In this document: piece by piece, positions 1 to 9,439 of the stretch
Numbering within the stretch: the stretch's first letter is position 1
How the letters are laid out: every line of letters begins with the position of its first letter
DNA from: CAUZIZ01 sp965218775
GTDB taxonomy: Bacteria; Acidobacteriota; UBA6911; RPQK01; JAJDTT01
Assembly (NCBI GenBank): GCA_965218775.1
Contig: CBDCLS010000005.1
Coordinates: 558,001 to 622,000 of the forward strand
DNA length: 64,000 nucleotides
Reading direction: 5' to 3'
The notes under the pieces: model-generated
What the model saw: only the letters and a program-made list of their open reading frames with translations
Databases searched by the model: none
What the model was told of the DNA's origin: nothing
Position numbers and translations under genes: made by a program

Positions 1-148
1 AGGCAGGTGGTCCATAGTCGCGGGCCTGGGATAGAAGAGAGGGCGACAGCGTGGACAAAGCACTCAGGTAGGCTCCTGATCCACCGGCCACTCTGAGGAA
101 ATCCCTCCGGTTTCGCCGAACCCAACCCCGACTGGACAAATCCTTCAC
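1..148 (-). CDS. Twin-arginine-signal protein, N-terminal part only (runs off left edge)
   Basis: Reading the minus strand from a GTG at 148 gives an open frame of 49 codons that continues beyond the window. An AGGAG ribosome-binding site lies about 8 bases upstream. The N-terminus contains RRNRRDFLRVAGGSGAYL, a twin-arginine export signal followed by a hydrophobic stretch. The mature part is outside the window, so the function cannot be told. Many Gfo/Idh/MocA oxidoreductases and sulfatases of this kind of genome start this way. It is divergent from the oxidoreductase at 294, with about 145 bases between the starts that would hold both promoters. Confidence 0.6.
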   Translation of the reverse strand, partial: MKDLSSRGWVRRNRRDFLRVAGGSGAYLSALSTLSPSLLSQARDYGPPA

Positions 149-293
149 GGCACAACTCCTCTCTTTCTCTAAAGGTTTGTGGAGGTTATACCACAGATGG
201 GACGGGCCTCTGAACCTGACAGAGGCTGTGTTACACTACAGCATTCTCAGTTCGTAGCGACCACAACAACCTTACCTCAGCGAGGGAAACAAG

Positions 294-1271
294 ATGGCAC
301 CTTTTCGACTGGCAATGCTCGGCATGTGGCACAGCCACGCGGGTGGGATCGTCACCCGAGTGGCCGACCATCAAAAGGAGTTCGAACTGGTCGGATTCTA
401 CGATCCCGATTCCAAAGTGATCGAGGAACGCCGGAGTGCGTGGGCGCCAAAGCTGTCACATTTCAAGGTTTTTCGGAGTCCCCGAGAGTTACTGCAGCAG
501 GACATCGATGGGGTGGTTGTCGAGGGCCATATCCACGAGAACCTAGCCTATGCGCGGCAGGCTCTGGAGGCAGGAAAACACGTGATGTTGGAAAAACCTG
601 CCGGGGATGACCTTAAGGAGCACCAGGAGTTGATCGATCTAGCCCAGCGAAAACACCTCCTGGTCCAGATGATCTACCTGTTTCGCTACAAGCCCAATGT
701 AGCTGAAATGATCGAGCGGAGACGACAGGGCGAATTGGGTGAGCCCTATATGTTCCGGGCTCGTATGCCCAAGCCTCTTGGCTCCTACGCCCGCTACAAG
801 AAGCTCTTCAGCCGCTTTCCCGGTGGCATCTTTTTCGAGATGGCTGGCCACGTGATCGATATGATGGTCTCGGTGATGGGCAAACCCAAGAGCATCACAT
901 CCTTCATGGGCAGCCATCACCCCAAAGCCGAAGATTTCGTAGACAACGGACTGGCGGTGTTCGAGTTCGACCACGGCTGGGGAGTGATCGAAGTGCCCAC
1001 GCTGGAGGTGTCTCCCAACACCCGCAGAATCGAGGTCTATGGGACCGGAGGCAGTCTCTATCTCGAACACCTGGGACACAATGATCTCTTCGTCCACCGT
1101 GAGGGAGGCGAGTGGCGCAAGATTGCCCACGATCCGGTTCCCCTACAGCTTCCCGACCTCCGAGAGTTCGCGGCTTGCGTCAGAAGAGAAAAGGAGCCGA
1201 ACTACAGCTTCGACCACGACCTGGCCGTCCAGGAAGCCCACCTACGGGCCTGTGGAGCGATCAAGACCTAA
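294..1271 (+). CDS. Gfo/Idh/MocA family NAD(P)-dependent oxidoreductase
   Basis: The 325-residue product has the Gfo/Idh/MocA layout: an N-terminal Rossmann fold (residues 1-120) beginning RLAMLGMWHSHAGG and an alpha/beta substrate domain. The family EKP motif is present as MLEKPAGDD near residue 100, where the lysine is the usual catalytic or cofactor-positioning residue. A later stretch, GGIFFEMAGHVIDMM, matches the GG..xxGxHxxD signature with the catalytic His/Asp pair. These enzymes oxidise or reduce sugars and sugar derivatives; the substrate cannot be predicted. No signal peptide is visible, so it is probably cytoplasmic, unlike the Tat-exported relative at 1581-2873. ATG 294 follows a GAGGGAAAC ribosome-binding site. 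Confidence 0.9.
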   Translation: MAPFRLAMLGMWHSHAGGIVTRVADHQKEFELVGFYDPDSKVIEERRSAWAPKLSHFKVFRSPRELLQQDIDGVVVEGHIHENLAYARQALEAGKHVMLEKPAGDDLKEHQELIDLAQRKHLLVQMIYLFRYKPNVAEMIERRRQGELGEPYMFRARMPKPLGSYARYKKLFSRFPGGIFFEMAGHVIDMMVSVMGKPKSITSFMGSHHPKAEDFVDNGLAVFEFDHGWGVIEVPTLEVSPNTRRIEVYGTGGSLYLEHLGHNDLFVHREGGEWRKIAHDPVPLQLPDLREFAACVRREKEPNYSFDHDLAVQEAHLRACGAIKT

Positions 1272-1360
1272 TGTGAGAATTGAAAAGATTCGTTGGAACG
1301 TCGCACATTGCTGAGGAACAGTGCAGCGAACGGATGAACTACCAGAATTGAGAAGCCCAG

Positions 1361-1450
1361 TCCGGCAGAGCCGCGAACGACTTGACTCGTTAGCGGCATG
1401 GGCCCAAGTTTCGAGGGGAGAGCTGGACAACAGCAAGATTTCCCCCGTCC
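1361..1450 (+). repeat. Dispersed intergenic repeat B, copy 1
   Basis: Copy of an intergenic repeat recognised by the core CGACTTGACTCGTTAGC followed by CCCAAGTTTCGAGG and a GGAGAG(A)GC(C/T)GGACA block. Similar copies lie at about 3137-3205, 5524-5610 (reverse), 13200-13290 (reverse) and 37015-37105. The 1272-1580 gap between two genes holds this repeat and nothing else I can identify. Confidence 0.65.
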
Positions 1451-1580
1451 CGGTTGTCCTGTCTCATCCTTCCTGTCCGATATTCTGGCCGCAACCCGGC
1501 TATGCCTGCGTCAGCGCGCCTTGACCTCGGGCCCGAATAGCTCGCTCATCCACCACTACCGATTCAAGTGTTACAGTCCA

Positions 1581-2873
1581 CTAAGTGAAAAAGGGTCGAC
1601 TCGACCAATGTTGGCGGTATTCGCGCGTCAGCAGCCGGCTGGCTTCAGGGTCGTCAAGAATGCTCTCGGTCTGCGGGTCGAAGCGAAAGTTTCGGCCGGT
1701 GCGGGTCACAATATTTCCAAGATGACAGAGAGCTGTTGAAATGTGACCGATTTCGATATCGGCACTGGGCTTTTCGCGACTCCGAATGCAGTCGATAAAG
1801 TTGCGACAGTGTCTCGAAGCGTCTCTCGGTTCTTGCTCGAAGTGGACCTGTTTACTCTCCTGGTCGAACACCCGAAACCCGAACTGACTACCGTTCCAGC
1901 GACCATGCTGTACCATGCCGTCTGTTCCATAGACCGTTACTCCGTTTTCGGAGCCCTCCATCCTGTAGCGGTTCCATAACCGCTGTTCATACATCAGCAC
2001 CTTGTCCTTGTAGTTGTACGTGACGTTCTGGGTATCCGGTGTCTGCTGATCATCGTCAAAATAGAGCTTCCGACCCATACCACTGACTTTCTCGGGGCAC
2101 CCCACGTTCAGGGCCCAGCGGGCCACGTCCAGCCAATGGACGCTGTCGTTACCGAGGTCTCCGGTACCGTAATGCCAGTGCCAGTTATAGGTCGAGTGGA
2201 AATGGTTGCGATTGAAGGGCAACACAGGACCGGGGCCGCTCCAGATGTCGTAGTTGATGCCCGAGGGTACCGGCTCGTCGGGCTTGCGACCGATGTTTCG
2301 TCGCATCTGGGCATTCCAGACCTTTGCCATGAGCAAATCGCCGATCTTGCCTGATTGGACAAACTCAACGAATTGCTTCGTCAGTGGCCGACTCCGGCTC
2401 TGGGTTCCAAGCTGGACGACTCTATCATACTTACGCGCGGCTTCGACCATCAGTCGTCCCTCGCGGAGGTTGTGTGAAGCAGGTTTTTCGACGTACACGT
2501 CCTTGCCCGCTTCGCAGGCCAAAATCGTGCCGGGAGCGTGCCAGTGAATGGGGGTCGCGATGACGATCGCATCCACGGACTTATCGTCCAAGACTCGGCG
2601 GATATCGTCGACCAGCGGGGGCCGCTTTCCTTTGGCTCGCTCTATGATCTTCATGGCTGGTGCTACGACGTTCTGATCCACATCACAGACATACGCTATG
2701 TCCACATCGGACATCGAGGCGAAGAACTCGGTCAACCGAGGTCCGCGTCCGCGGACCCCCATCATGGCCACGGTCACTCGATCATTGGCCGAACGCAAGG
2801 CCTTGGAACGAGCCTCCACCGCTGCGATCGTGCTCGCCGTGACCGCTCCCCTCAGAAAATCTCGTCGCTTCAT
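1581..2873 (-). CDS. Tat-exported Gfo/Idh/MocA family oxidoreductase
   Basis: The 430-residue protein begins MKRRDFLRGAVTASTIAAV, a twin-arginine signal, so it is predicted to be folded in the cytoplasm with its cofactor and exported. The Rossmann domain (about residues 30-150) contains VTVAMMGVRGRG and the family motif VEKPASHNLREG. The C-terminal domain has GTGDLGNDSVHWLDVARW, a long-form arrangement common in exported planctomycete and acidobacterial members. The ATG at 2873 is preceded by AAGGAAAGGATCC. It is convergent with the cytoplasmic paralogue at 294-1271. The substrate is unknown, probably a sugar or polysaccharide breakdown product. Confidence 0.9.
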   Translation of the reverse strand: MKRRDFLRGAVTASTIAAVEARSKALRSANDRVTVAMMGVRGRGPRLTEFFASMSDVDIAYVCDVDQNVVAPAMKIIERAKGKRPPLVDDIRRVLDDKSVDAIVIATPIHWHAPGTILACEAGKDVYVEKPASHNLREGRLMVEAARKYDRVVQLGTQSRSRPLTKQFVEFVQSGKIGDLLMAKVWNAQMRRNIGRKPDEPVPSGINYDIWSGPGPVLPFNRNHFHSTYNWHWHYGTGDLGNDSVHWLDVARWALNVGCPEKVSGMGRKLYFDDDQQTPDTQNVTYNYKDKVLMYEQRLWNRYRMEGSENGVTVYGTDGMVQHGRWNGSQFGFRVFDQESKQVHFEQEPRDASRHCRNFIDCIRSREKPSADIEIGHISTALCHLGNIVTRTGRNFRFDPQTESILDDPEASRLLTREYRQHWSSRPFFT

Positions 2874-3040
2874 GGTCGGATCCTTTCCTTGTTTGAATGG
2901 AAGAGTCCATCCGGCTCTCCGCCTCCGAACTGTTTACGATCTGATGCGGACTTGGACTGTCGAGCTTGGAGCTAGCGCAAGAATAGCTTCACATTCTAGC
3001 ATCTCGTCTTCACACCATATTCTGCCGTTCCTCAGTTTCC

Positions 3041-3136
3041 CAGGGTTCGGAAACCCTAAGCTGAAACTTCATTGGCGAACGTAGCTTTGGCCTCCAGGCC
3101 GAAGTCTTATTTTTCCGAGCCTTTGGCTCGGACGGC
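3041..3136 (+). repeat. Dispersed intergenic repeat A, copy 1
   Basis: Contains GGGTTCGGAAACCC, CTGAAACTTCATTGGCGAA, GCTTTGGCCTCCAGGCCGAA and CCGAGCCTTTGGCTCGG. The last two are near-perfect palindromes, so single strands would fold into hairpins. Other copies are at 28963-29060 (reverse), 37298-37376 and a degenerate one at 26335-26400 (reverse). It lies in the 520-base gap between divergent genes at 2873 and 3394 and is directly followed by a repeat B copy. Confidence 0.7.
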
Positions 3137-3205
3137 GGACTTGACTTGTCTGCAGCATGAGCCCAAGTTCCGAGGAGAGAGCCGGACACAGCACAATTCC
3201 CTATC
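3137..3205 (+). repeat. Dispersed intergenic repeat B, copy 2
   Basis: Matches the B core (ACTTGACTTGTCTGCAGCATG, then CCCAAGTTCCGAGGAGAGAG and CCGGACA). It directly abuts repeat A copy 1. The following bases, 3206-3393, carry CATCCCCTTCAGGGATGAAAT, a small palindrome also found near 37120, and no gene that I can support. Confidence 0.6.
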
Positions 3206-3393
3206 TTACCAATCGTTGGTTTCTCGAGGTTCATGTGTCCCCCTGCACGCATCCCCTTCAGGGATGAAATGCAAAGGCGGCAGCGCTCGCCCAAGGCGTG
3301 GATTCCTGCTCGGCCTGCCCCCCGAGTTGGCAAAGTGTCGGCGATATGGAACCTTCTCATGCTCACCGAAGAATGCCTTTGGTCACCCGCAAG

Positions 3394-4194
3394 TTAGCCC
3401 ATCGCCGCACCGCCGTCGACATGGATGGTCTGTCCGGTGATGTTGCGCGCTTCCTCGGAGGCCAGGAAAACAACCAGGTTGCCGATGTCTTCGGGCGTCT
3501 GCTCTCGCTGCAGAGGGGTGTTGGCCTTCACCCAGGCATCGTAAAGCTCTCGGGGTTCCTTGCCCGCGTGGGATGGATCCTCCTGGATGACCAGAGGAGC
3601 AAGACGAGACCAGAACGAGGTCCAGAGAAAACCGGGACAGATCGCGTTGACGTTGATGTTGTGGGGTCCCAGATCCTTGGCTACGGTTCGGGTCAGGGTC
3701 AGCAGTGCGTTCTTGGCTGCCGCATAGTCCGGCAGGATCTGCGGATCGCGTTTGGCAGCAATCGATGAAATGTTGATGATCTTGCCGTAGCGGCGCTCCA
3801 TCATATGGGGGGCAGCAGCCTTACAGAGGAAAAAGGGGCCCTTCACGTTGACGGCATAGTTGTCGTCCCAGTCGGCCTCCTCCTGGTTGGTGAAGGGCAT
3901 ACCCAGCCGTTCGCCGAAGTGTCCGGCGTTGTTGACCAGGATGTCGATCCGCCCGAAGGCTCTGAGGGTCTCCTCAACCAGGGACCTACAATTCTCCTCC
4001 CGGGTGATATCGGACTCAACCGCCAGCGCACGTCGCCCCCTGCCTCCGAGTTCCTCAGCCCGTTTCTGGGCGGCTTCCAGATTGATATCTGCCACCACAA
4101 TATCGGCCCCCTCGCGGGCCAGGCACAGGGAGATTCCACCACCTATGCCACCTCCGCCACCGGTGACGACGGCAACCCGGTCCTTCAGGCGCAT
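3394..4194 (-). CDS. SDR family NAD(P)-dependent oxidoreductase
   Basis: A classical short-chain dehydrogenase of 266 residues from the ATG at 4194. Visible motifs are the cofactor loop TGGGGGIGG, the NNAG motif, the catalytic serine in NISSIAAKRD, the active-site YAAAK pair and the C-terminal ITGQTIHVDGG. The start is placed one base after the stop of the aminotransferase (TAA at 4196-4198), which indicates translational coupling. An upstream in-frame start at 4215 would overlap that gene and is less likely. The pair may process an amino- or keto-sugar or an amino alcohol; the actual substrate cannot be read from the sequence. Confidence 0.9.
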   Translation of the reverse strand: MRLKDRVAVVTGGGGGIGGGISLCLAREGADIVVADINLEAAQKRAEELGGRGRRALAVESDITREENCRSLVEETLRAFGRIDILVNNAGHFGERLGMPFTNQEEADWDDNYAVNVKGPFFLCKAAAPHMMERRYGKIINISSIAAKRDPQILPDYAAAKNALLTLTRTVAKDLGPHNINVNAICPGFLWTSFWSRLAPLVIQEDPSHAGKEPRELYDAWVKANTPLQREQTPEDIGNLVVFLASEEARNITGQTIHVDGGAAMG

Positions 4195-4195
4195 A

Positions 4196-5506
4196 TTACG
4201 AATCCCCCATCTCACCCAGGACCTCGTCTACCGTCTGCAGCGTCAGCCGGACGTCCTCCTCGGTAAGGGCAGCCGAGACAAACCAGAGTCCCCGACCGAT
4301 GACACGGATACCCCGCTGGAGCAGGCGGTAAGTGAACTCGCCCACTTTGTTCTGGTCGTAGTTGGCACAGTCGCGGAAACTCCTGACCTCGTCCACCCGG
4401 GTGAAGCCGGTGTGGAACATCGGGCCAGGGCCCTGAATCAGAAGTGGCTGACCATGAGCCTGACCGCTCTTGCGAAGTCCCTCGATCAGCATTTGGCCGA
4501 GTCCGGTGATGCGAGTGTAGAGCGCTTCACGGTCTCTTATCAGAACGTCGAGTGTGGCCAGAGCAGCGGCTATGCTAGCGATGTTCGAGTTGAGGGTTCC
4601 GGCGTGGATTACCTGTCCCGATGCAATGTGGTTTAGATGCTCTCGCTTGCCGGCGAGCACGCTGATGGGAAACCCTCCGGCGACGGCCTTGGCATAGACG
4701 GTCAGATCGCTGCTGACCCCGAGATATTCCTTGGCGCCACCCAGTGCCAGTCGAAAGCCCGTGATCACTTCATCCAGGATCAGGAGGGCTCCAAATCTAT
4801 GGCACAGGTCCTGGAGACCCTCCAGATAGCCGGAGGCAGGGAGGATACAGCTGTTGTTGCACATGATGGGCTCGGTCACAACCGCGGCAATGTCCGGATC
4901 GTCTTCCAGGGTCTTCTGCACTACTGCCAGATCGTTCCAGGGGAGTATGACCACCTCGTCGAGCACGGACGAGGACTGGCCGCCGCTCAAGAGAGCCGGT
5001 TCCCAAGTCGATTCCCCGCCCGCTCCAACCGTGGGCTTGACGTCCATGAAGATGTTGTCGAGCCAGCCGTGATAATGCCCTTCGAATTTGACGATCTTGC
5101 GCTTCCCGGTGATGCCCCGGGCTAACCGCATCGCGGTGTGGATGGCATCCGATCCACTATTGGAAAAGCGGACCAGATCGGCTCCGGGTAGGACTTCGGT
5201 CAGTTTCCGTGCCAGCTCGATCTCGATCTCGGACTGGCCTGCATACAATTGTCCCTTGCCCAGTTCCTGCTGGATTCGGTCCAGGATTTCGGGCGGGGAG
5301 TGTCCCAGTAGGAGCGGGCCCTGGCTCAGCGTGTAGTCGAGATACTCATTTCCGTCCACGTCGCGCATCCTGGCCCCATGTCCCTCCGTGAAGAACATCG
5401 GGTGTGGCTTTCCTACAGTGCGGAAGTGGCTGCTGACTCCACCTGCTAGATAGCGCTGGGCTTCCTCGTAGAGTTGTTGTGAACGATCAAATCTATATTT
5501 TGTCAT
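4196..5506 (-). CDS. Class III aminotransferase, glutamate-1-semialdehyde aminomutase-like
   Basis: A PLP-dependent fold-type I enzyme of 436 residues, close in length to GSA 2,1-aminomutase. It has YLDYTLSQGPLLLGH near the N-terminus, the cofactor-binding SNSGSDAIHTAMRLAR, the LILDEVITGFR aspartate motif and the Schiff-base lysine in TVYAKAVAGGFPISV. It is the first gene of a two-gene unit with the SDR. The context (carbohydrate oxidoreductases, no tetrapyrrole genes) argues for a catabolic aminotransferase rather than a HemL role, so I give no gene symbol. It reads as complete. Confidence 0.88.
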   Translation of the reverse strand: MTKYRFDRSQQLYEEAQRYLAGGVSSHFRTVGKPHPMFFTEGHGARMRDVDGNEYLDYTLSQGPLLLGHSPPEILDRIQQELGKGQLYAGQSEIEIELARKLTEVLPGADLVRFSNSGSDAIHTAMRLARGITGKRKIVKFEGHYHGWLDNIFMDVKPTVGAGGESTWEPALLSGGQSSSVLDEVVILPWNDLAVVQKTLEDDPDIAAVVTEPIMCNNSCILPASGYLEGLQDLCHRFGALLILDEVITGFRLALGGAKEYLGVSSDLTVYAKAVAGGFPISVLAGKREHLNHIASGQVIHAGTLNSNIASIAAALATLDVLIRDREALYTRITGLGQMLIEGLRKSGQAHGQPLLIQGPGPMFHTGFTRVDEVRSFRDCANYDQNKVGEFTYRLLQRGIRVIGRGLWFVSAALTEEDVRLTLQTVDEVLGEMGDS

Positions 5507-5523
5507 GTTTTAGGGATTCCTTA

Positions 5524-5610
5524 GGGAGGGGAGATTGTGCTGTTGGCCAGCTCTCTCCTTGGAACTTGGCCTCATGCTGCTAACGAGTCAAGTCATTCGG
5601 GGCTCTGACG
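5524..5610 (-). repeat. Dispersed intergenic repeat B, copy 3
   Basis: Reverse-oriented copy: CCAGCTCTCTCCTTGGAAC, then GCTGCTAACGAGTCAAGTC. It fills much of the 200-base gap between the aminotransferase start at 5506 and the end of the PPC-domain gene at 5708. Confidence 0.65.
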
Positions 5611-5707
5611 GACTTGACCTCATAATCCTGCTAGTCCACGCTCGCAGCGTTGTCGGCCAAAGCCGTTTCCGGTACTGCTCACTGCTCACGTTTCAGCTTA
5701 GCAGATT

Positions 5708-8146
5708 CTAAAGACTCTCATCCGCACCCCGCGTGAGGACTTTCAGGGAAATCGGACCTGAGGAGTGTTGGACTGGGATGGAAGACGTGGTTTCGACTCG
5801 GCCTACTGCGAAAATGGTCTGCTCCAGGGGCTTTACCCAGGGCTCAGCGTAGAGGGTGAAGGTGCGGCTGCTTTCCTCTTCGGTTACCAGGATGCCATTG
5901 AGTCCGACGTCCAGAACGCGGACGCCGTGAGGGAGATTTCTGATGTCGACCGGGACTCGCGACTTGAAACCCTCTTTCCGGTTGACGTGGACCGTTACCT
6001 TCACCTCTGATCCGGGGGTGATGCTGACAGTGGGTGCGTTCACTGACACCGCCAGGTCCGCGGGTCCGGACAAGGCGACCAGAGTGGGATTGTGCCCTCC
6101 GTCCAATTGGTTGGCGATCGTTTTGCCCTCGATTGTTGCCTTGCCCGTAAAGTGAATCTGAGTGGGTTCGAAGGCGGCGTCCTTGTTGGCCTGTAGCAGC
6201 ACAACCGTGGAGCTGGCGTCCGCGGGTATCAAACCCTTTGTGGCGGTCACACCGCTGGGCAGCCCTCCTACCGTTACCTCGATTTCACCGTCGAAGCCAT
6301 CCAGCCTCACGACGCTGACATCTGCGGTAACCTGTCCCCCAGGCGGGAGGTTGAAGTGCTGCTGACTGGTTGCAGCCAGGTCGATCCGTCCCCGGTTGCG
6401 CATCGGACTCGAAACCAACTGAAAGCCAGGTGTCTTTTCGCGGATGGTGAGCCGGTAGGGATAGCTCTTGCCCCCGAATCCCCTGACATCTCGAACTCTC
6501 ACCAGGTAGGTCCCGTCCTCAGGCACCGTGAAATCCAGTCGCGAATCGCCTCCGTACATCGGTCCGCCGTCGTCGTTTCGGTAGTTGAGATGAAAAACCG
6601 GCATGCCGTTGGGCGGAAAGGTCGAGCCCGGAGGAAAGATTCTGACTTTATAGACAGGATCGCCCATCGCGTGAGCTTCGGGCGTGGTTCCCAGGAGCGT
6701 CAGACGCGTCCCCAGAAACGTCTTGAACCGGACATCGTCATCGGGACCACGTGGAAGCGCTGATATCTGGACGATCTCACTCCCGACCATCAGATAATCG
6801 TCGATGGCCAGATCTTCCCAGGACTGAAGCCGCATGGATCCTCGCTTCGTCTCCGAGTCCTTGAGCACGATCTCGGTCTTGGCGAGACATCTCACGGTGG
6901 CCTGCGGCAGCGGACGGCCTTCAGTGTCCCAGATCTCGAGCACCGAATCCAAAGAGGATCCCAGCCGCTCGGCATCCACTTCGATGACCAGATCCTGGCC
7001 TCCTTTGGCCGAAAAGCGAAAGAGATCGACATCTGCCTCCGCCGAGCCAACCTCCTGCCGGGCCGAACCTCGGATGTTCCCGTTGAGGGTCAACGGCCAG
7101 TCGACAGTCTGACTGGCAGCCGGAGAGTTGTTGGGCTCCTGCTCGGACTCCTCCCTGTAGTCACCCACGGCAATCCGAATCTCATTCCAGGCAGGATCGA
7201 CAGAGATCGAGTGCGTTTCTCCCCATCCGGTCTTCTGAGGCGCGACCTTGACCGAGCTGGTACCCGCGAGATTGGCTCCCGACACCCTGAGAGACGTCTC
7301 CCGACCGGCCTGGACGCCTAGTGCGGATACCTCGGTGAGAAAGGCATACTCTCCCATCCTGAGACGATAGTGGTAGCGCTGCATCGCGCCGCCCATGTTC
7401 TTGTCTTTGACACGGATGGTGTAATCTCCATCTTCCTCGACCCGATGGATCAGGACCGCATCGGGCCCTTCCTCGGGACGGCTCCGGGCACGGATCGTTC
7501 CTTCACGATCCGTCAAAACCAGGGTTGAATTCAGATTCGACCCCAGAGGAGAAGCAAGAACCTCGAAGACGAGCTCCTGTCCCGCTCGAGCTTGAAAGCG
7601 GAAGTGATCGACATCTCCGGGATCGGAGATATCGCCTCTGACCGTGGCCGGCAGTTGGACTTCCTGGGCCTGATCCAGGCGATTGTTGACCTGCGTCTCT
7701 TCCACTTCCCGGAAAGGCCCCACTGCAAAGGGCAAGGCATTGGTGACCCCCAGAGCTGTTTCGAGCCGGAAGGAATACACGCCGGGACTGAGATCTGGAT
7801 CGATACGAACCCTGACCGTCAAACGGTCTTTCGTGGACTTATCCAAAATCAGGGTACGGGTCTCCCCTTCTTTCAACTCTTGGACGTTAGGCAGGGTGTC
7901 CCGCTCGACAATCGACGCCTCAAAACCGGACCGCTCGAACAAGATCTTCTTGGTGCCTCCGAGGTTAGTCCCGTCCAGGAGCAGCGATACGGTGCTGCCG
8001 CGTTGGCCTCCGTGGGGAACCAAGGATTTGAGGGTAGGCGGAGCCTGCTGCGCCAAGACCGAAAACGTCGAGGCGATCAAAAAGACAAAAATGCCCAGAC
8101 AAAGCCTGTTGGGGATCCCGTGCTTGCCAAAGGAGCGTTCAATCAT
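5708..8146 (-). CDS. Secreted PPC-domain protein, last gene of the DUF1501/DUF1553 cluster
   Basis: A secreted protein of about 812 residues. The best start is the ATG at 8146, which overlaps the stop of the upstream gene by 8 bases (ATGATTGA); an earlier start at 8182 is possible. A signal peptide (LGIFVFLIASTFSVLAQQ) precedes IPT/TIG-like sheets (PTLKSLVPHGGQRGSTVSL) and at least two bacterial pre-peptidase C-terminal (PPC) domains, seen as DVDHFRFQARAGQELVFEV and DVDLFRFSAKGGQDLVIEV. Proteins of this build accompany DUF1549/DUF1553/DUF1501 genes in planctomycetes and acidobacteria, where they are thought to be surface or periplasmic binding modules. No catalytic motif is visible. Confidence 0.88.
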   Translation of the reverse strand: MIERSFGKHGIPNRLCLGIFVFLIASTFSVLAQQAPPTLKSLVPHGGQRGSTVSLLLDGTNLGGTKKILFERSGFEASIVERDTLPNVQELKEGETRTLILDKSTKDRLTVRVRIDPDLSPGVYSFRLETALGVTNALPFAVGPFREVEETQVNNRLDQAQEVQLPATVRGDISDPGDVDHFRFQARAGQELVFEVLASPLGSNLNSTLVLTDREGTIRARSRPEEGPDAVLIHRVEEDGDYTIRVKDKNMGGAMQRYHYRLRMGEYAFLTEVSALGVQAGRETSLRVSGANLAGTSSVKVAPQKTGWGETHSISVDPAWNEIRIAVGDYREESEQEPNNSPAASQTVDWPLTLNGNIRGSARQEVGSAEADVDLFRFSAKGGQDLVIEVDAERLGSSLDSVLEIWDTEGRPLPQATVRCLAKTEIVLKDSETKRGSMRLQSWEDLAIDDYLMVGSEIVQISALPRGPDDDVRFKTFLGTRLTLLGTTPEAHAMGDPVYKVRIFPPGSTFPPNGMPVFHLNYRNDDGGPMYGGDSRLDFTVPEDGTYLVRVRDVRGFGGKSYPYRLTIREKTPGFQLVSSPMRNRGRIDLAATSQQHFNLPPGGQVTADVSVVRLDGFDGEIEVTVGGLPSGVTATKGLIPADASSTVVLLQANKDAAFEPTQIHFTGKATIEGKTIANQLDGGHNPTLVALSGPADLAVSVNAPTVSITPGSEVKVTVHVNRKEGFKSRVPVDIRNLPHGVRVLDVGLNGILVTEEESSRTFTLYAEPWVKPLEQTIFAVGRVETTSSIPVQHSSGPISLKVLTRGADESL

Positions 8147-9437
8147 AGGACTGTACCTCATGAAAGACGACCGGGCCGTCATAGCGACCCAGGGCCAGAC
8201 GCTTGCTATCGGGACTCACCGCCAGGGCCAGGACCCAATCCGGCTGCGGTTCCAGCGTCCGCCTTTCCTGGGACGTATCGACATCCCAGAACTTCACCAG
8301 CCGATCCGATCCGGCCGAAATCAGCGTCTGCCCATCGGGCGTGAAGGCCAATCGTAACACCGAGCTATCGTGGGCAAAGAAGGAGCTCAACAACTCTCCC
8401 CCTTGACCCTCGTGAAGCTTCCAGATCCGGATCATCTTGTCCTCGCCCGCAGCCGCCACCAGCTTGCCCGATGGGTGCAGGGCAAGGCTGTAGAGCTCTG
8501 CGGAGGACTCGCCCAGAGGCCGACCGAGCTGGCTTCCTGTCTTCACGTCCCAGATCTTCACAGTCCGGTCGGCCGAAGCAGAAAGAAGCCGCTTTCCCGC
8601 CAGATCGAAAACGATCGCGTAGACTGCGTCCACGTGGCCCTTGAGCGTACGAAGTTCGCGGCCGCTTCCAACTTCCCACAACTTGATCAGACGATCATAG
8701 CTAGACGTCGCCAGGAGGTCACCTCCGGGGTCGAGGGCGAGAGAGTAGATACAGTCGCTGTGCCCCTCCCAACTCCTCAAGAGCGTTCGTCCGTTGGTCT
8801 CCCAGATCTGGACCTTTCCATAGCGAGCCGGCATCCCTCCAGCAGCAGCCAGGATCGAGCCATCGGGACTGAAGAGCACGGCCCGCACCGCCTCAGGATG
8901 GCCCGGAAGACGGGCTATGATCTCATGAGTTGCGGCATCGAATAGCTGCACTTCGCCATAGGCGCCGCCGGCCACGAGGTCGCCGCCGGGATGGAAGGCC
9001 AGGCTTGCGATCTCCGATCGAACTGGCGTTCGGGGCTCGATCTGAGGCAGGTTCTCGAGCTGTATCCTACCCAGGTCACTGGACCAGGGAGAGGCGCCTG
9101 CTGACACCCAGCTTCGTAACAAGTCGATGTCCTCCTCAGAGAGGAAATCGTCTTCCGGCATGGTGGGTTCTAGAAGTCCCTCCACCATCAACAGCATGCG
9201 ACTTTCGTCGCTGTTTCCGGGAAGCAGAGCCGGGCCGTTCTCACCGCCTTCCATCAGAGCCGCATGTGTGTGCATGCTCAGGCCACCCTCCTTCTTGACC
9301 TCGTTATGGCAGGAGTAGCAGTTCTTCGCTAGAATCCGTGCTACAGGCTCATCCAAGGACGGGCTAGAGGCCTGCCCAGCCGTGCTAAAGAGTAGAACGA
9401 CGAGCAAACGAAGAGAAGAGAGAGTGCTCCACCACAT
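8139..9437 (-). CDS. c-type cytochrome (planctomycete type) fused to WD40 repeats
   Basis: The 432-residue product has a signal peptide (LLVVLLFSTAGQASS), one haem-binding motif CYSCH near residue 40 in the planctomycete cytochrome context (ILAKNCYSCHNEVKKEGGL), and about seven WD40 units from residue 120 on, such as LIKLWEVGSGRELRTLKGH and TVKIWDVKTGSQ. A propeller attached to a single haem suggests an electron-transfer or scaffold protein in the periplasm. It starts 2 bases after the DUF1549/DUF1553 gene ends and overlaps the PPC gene, so the four genes are very probably one operon. Confidence 0.92.
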   Translation of the reverse strand: MWWSTLSSLRLLVVLLFSTAGQASSPSLDEPVARILAKNCYSCHNEVKKEGGLSMHTHAALMEGGENGPALLPGNSDESRMLLMVEGLLEPTMPEDDFLSEEDIDLLRSWVSAGASPWSSDLGRIQLENLPQIEPRTPVRSEIASLAFHPGGDLVAGGAYGEVQLFDAATHEIIARLPGHPEAVRAVLFSPDGSILAAAGGMPARYGKVQIWETNGRTLLRSWEGHSDCIYSLALDPGGDLLATSSYDRLIKLWEVGSGRELRTLKGHVDAVYAIVFDLAGKRLLSASADRTVKIWDVKTGSQLGRPLGESSAELYSLALHPSGKLVAAAGEDKMIRIWKLHEGQGGELLSSFFAHDSSVLRLAFTPDGQTLISAGSDRLVKFWDVDTSQERRTLEPQPDWVLALAVSPDSKRLALGRYDGPVVFHEVQSYD

Positions 9438-9439
9438 AT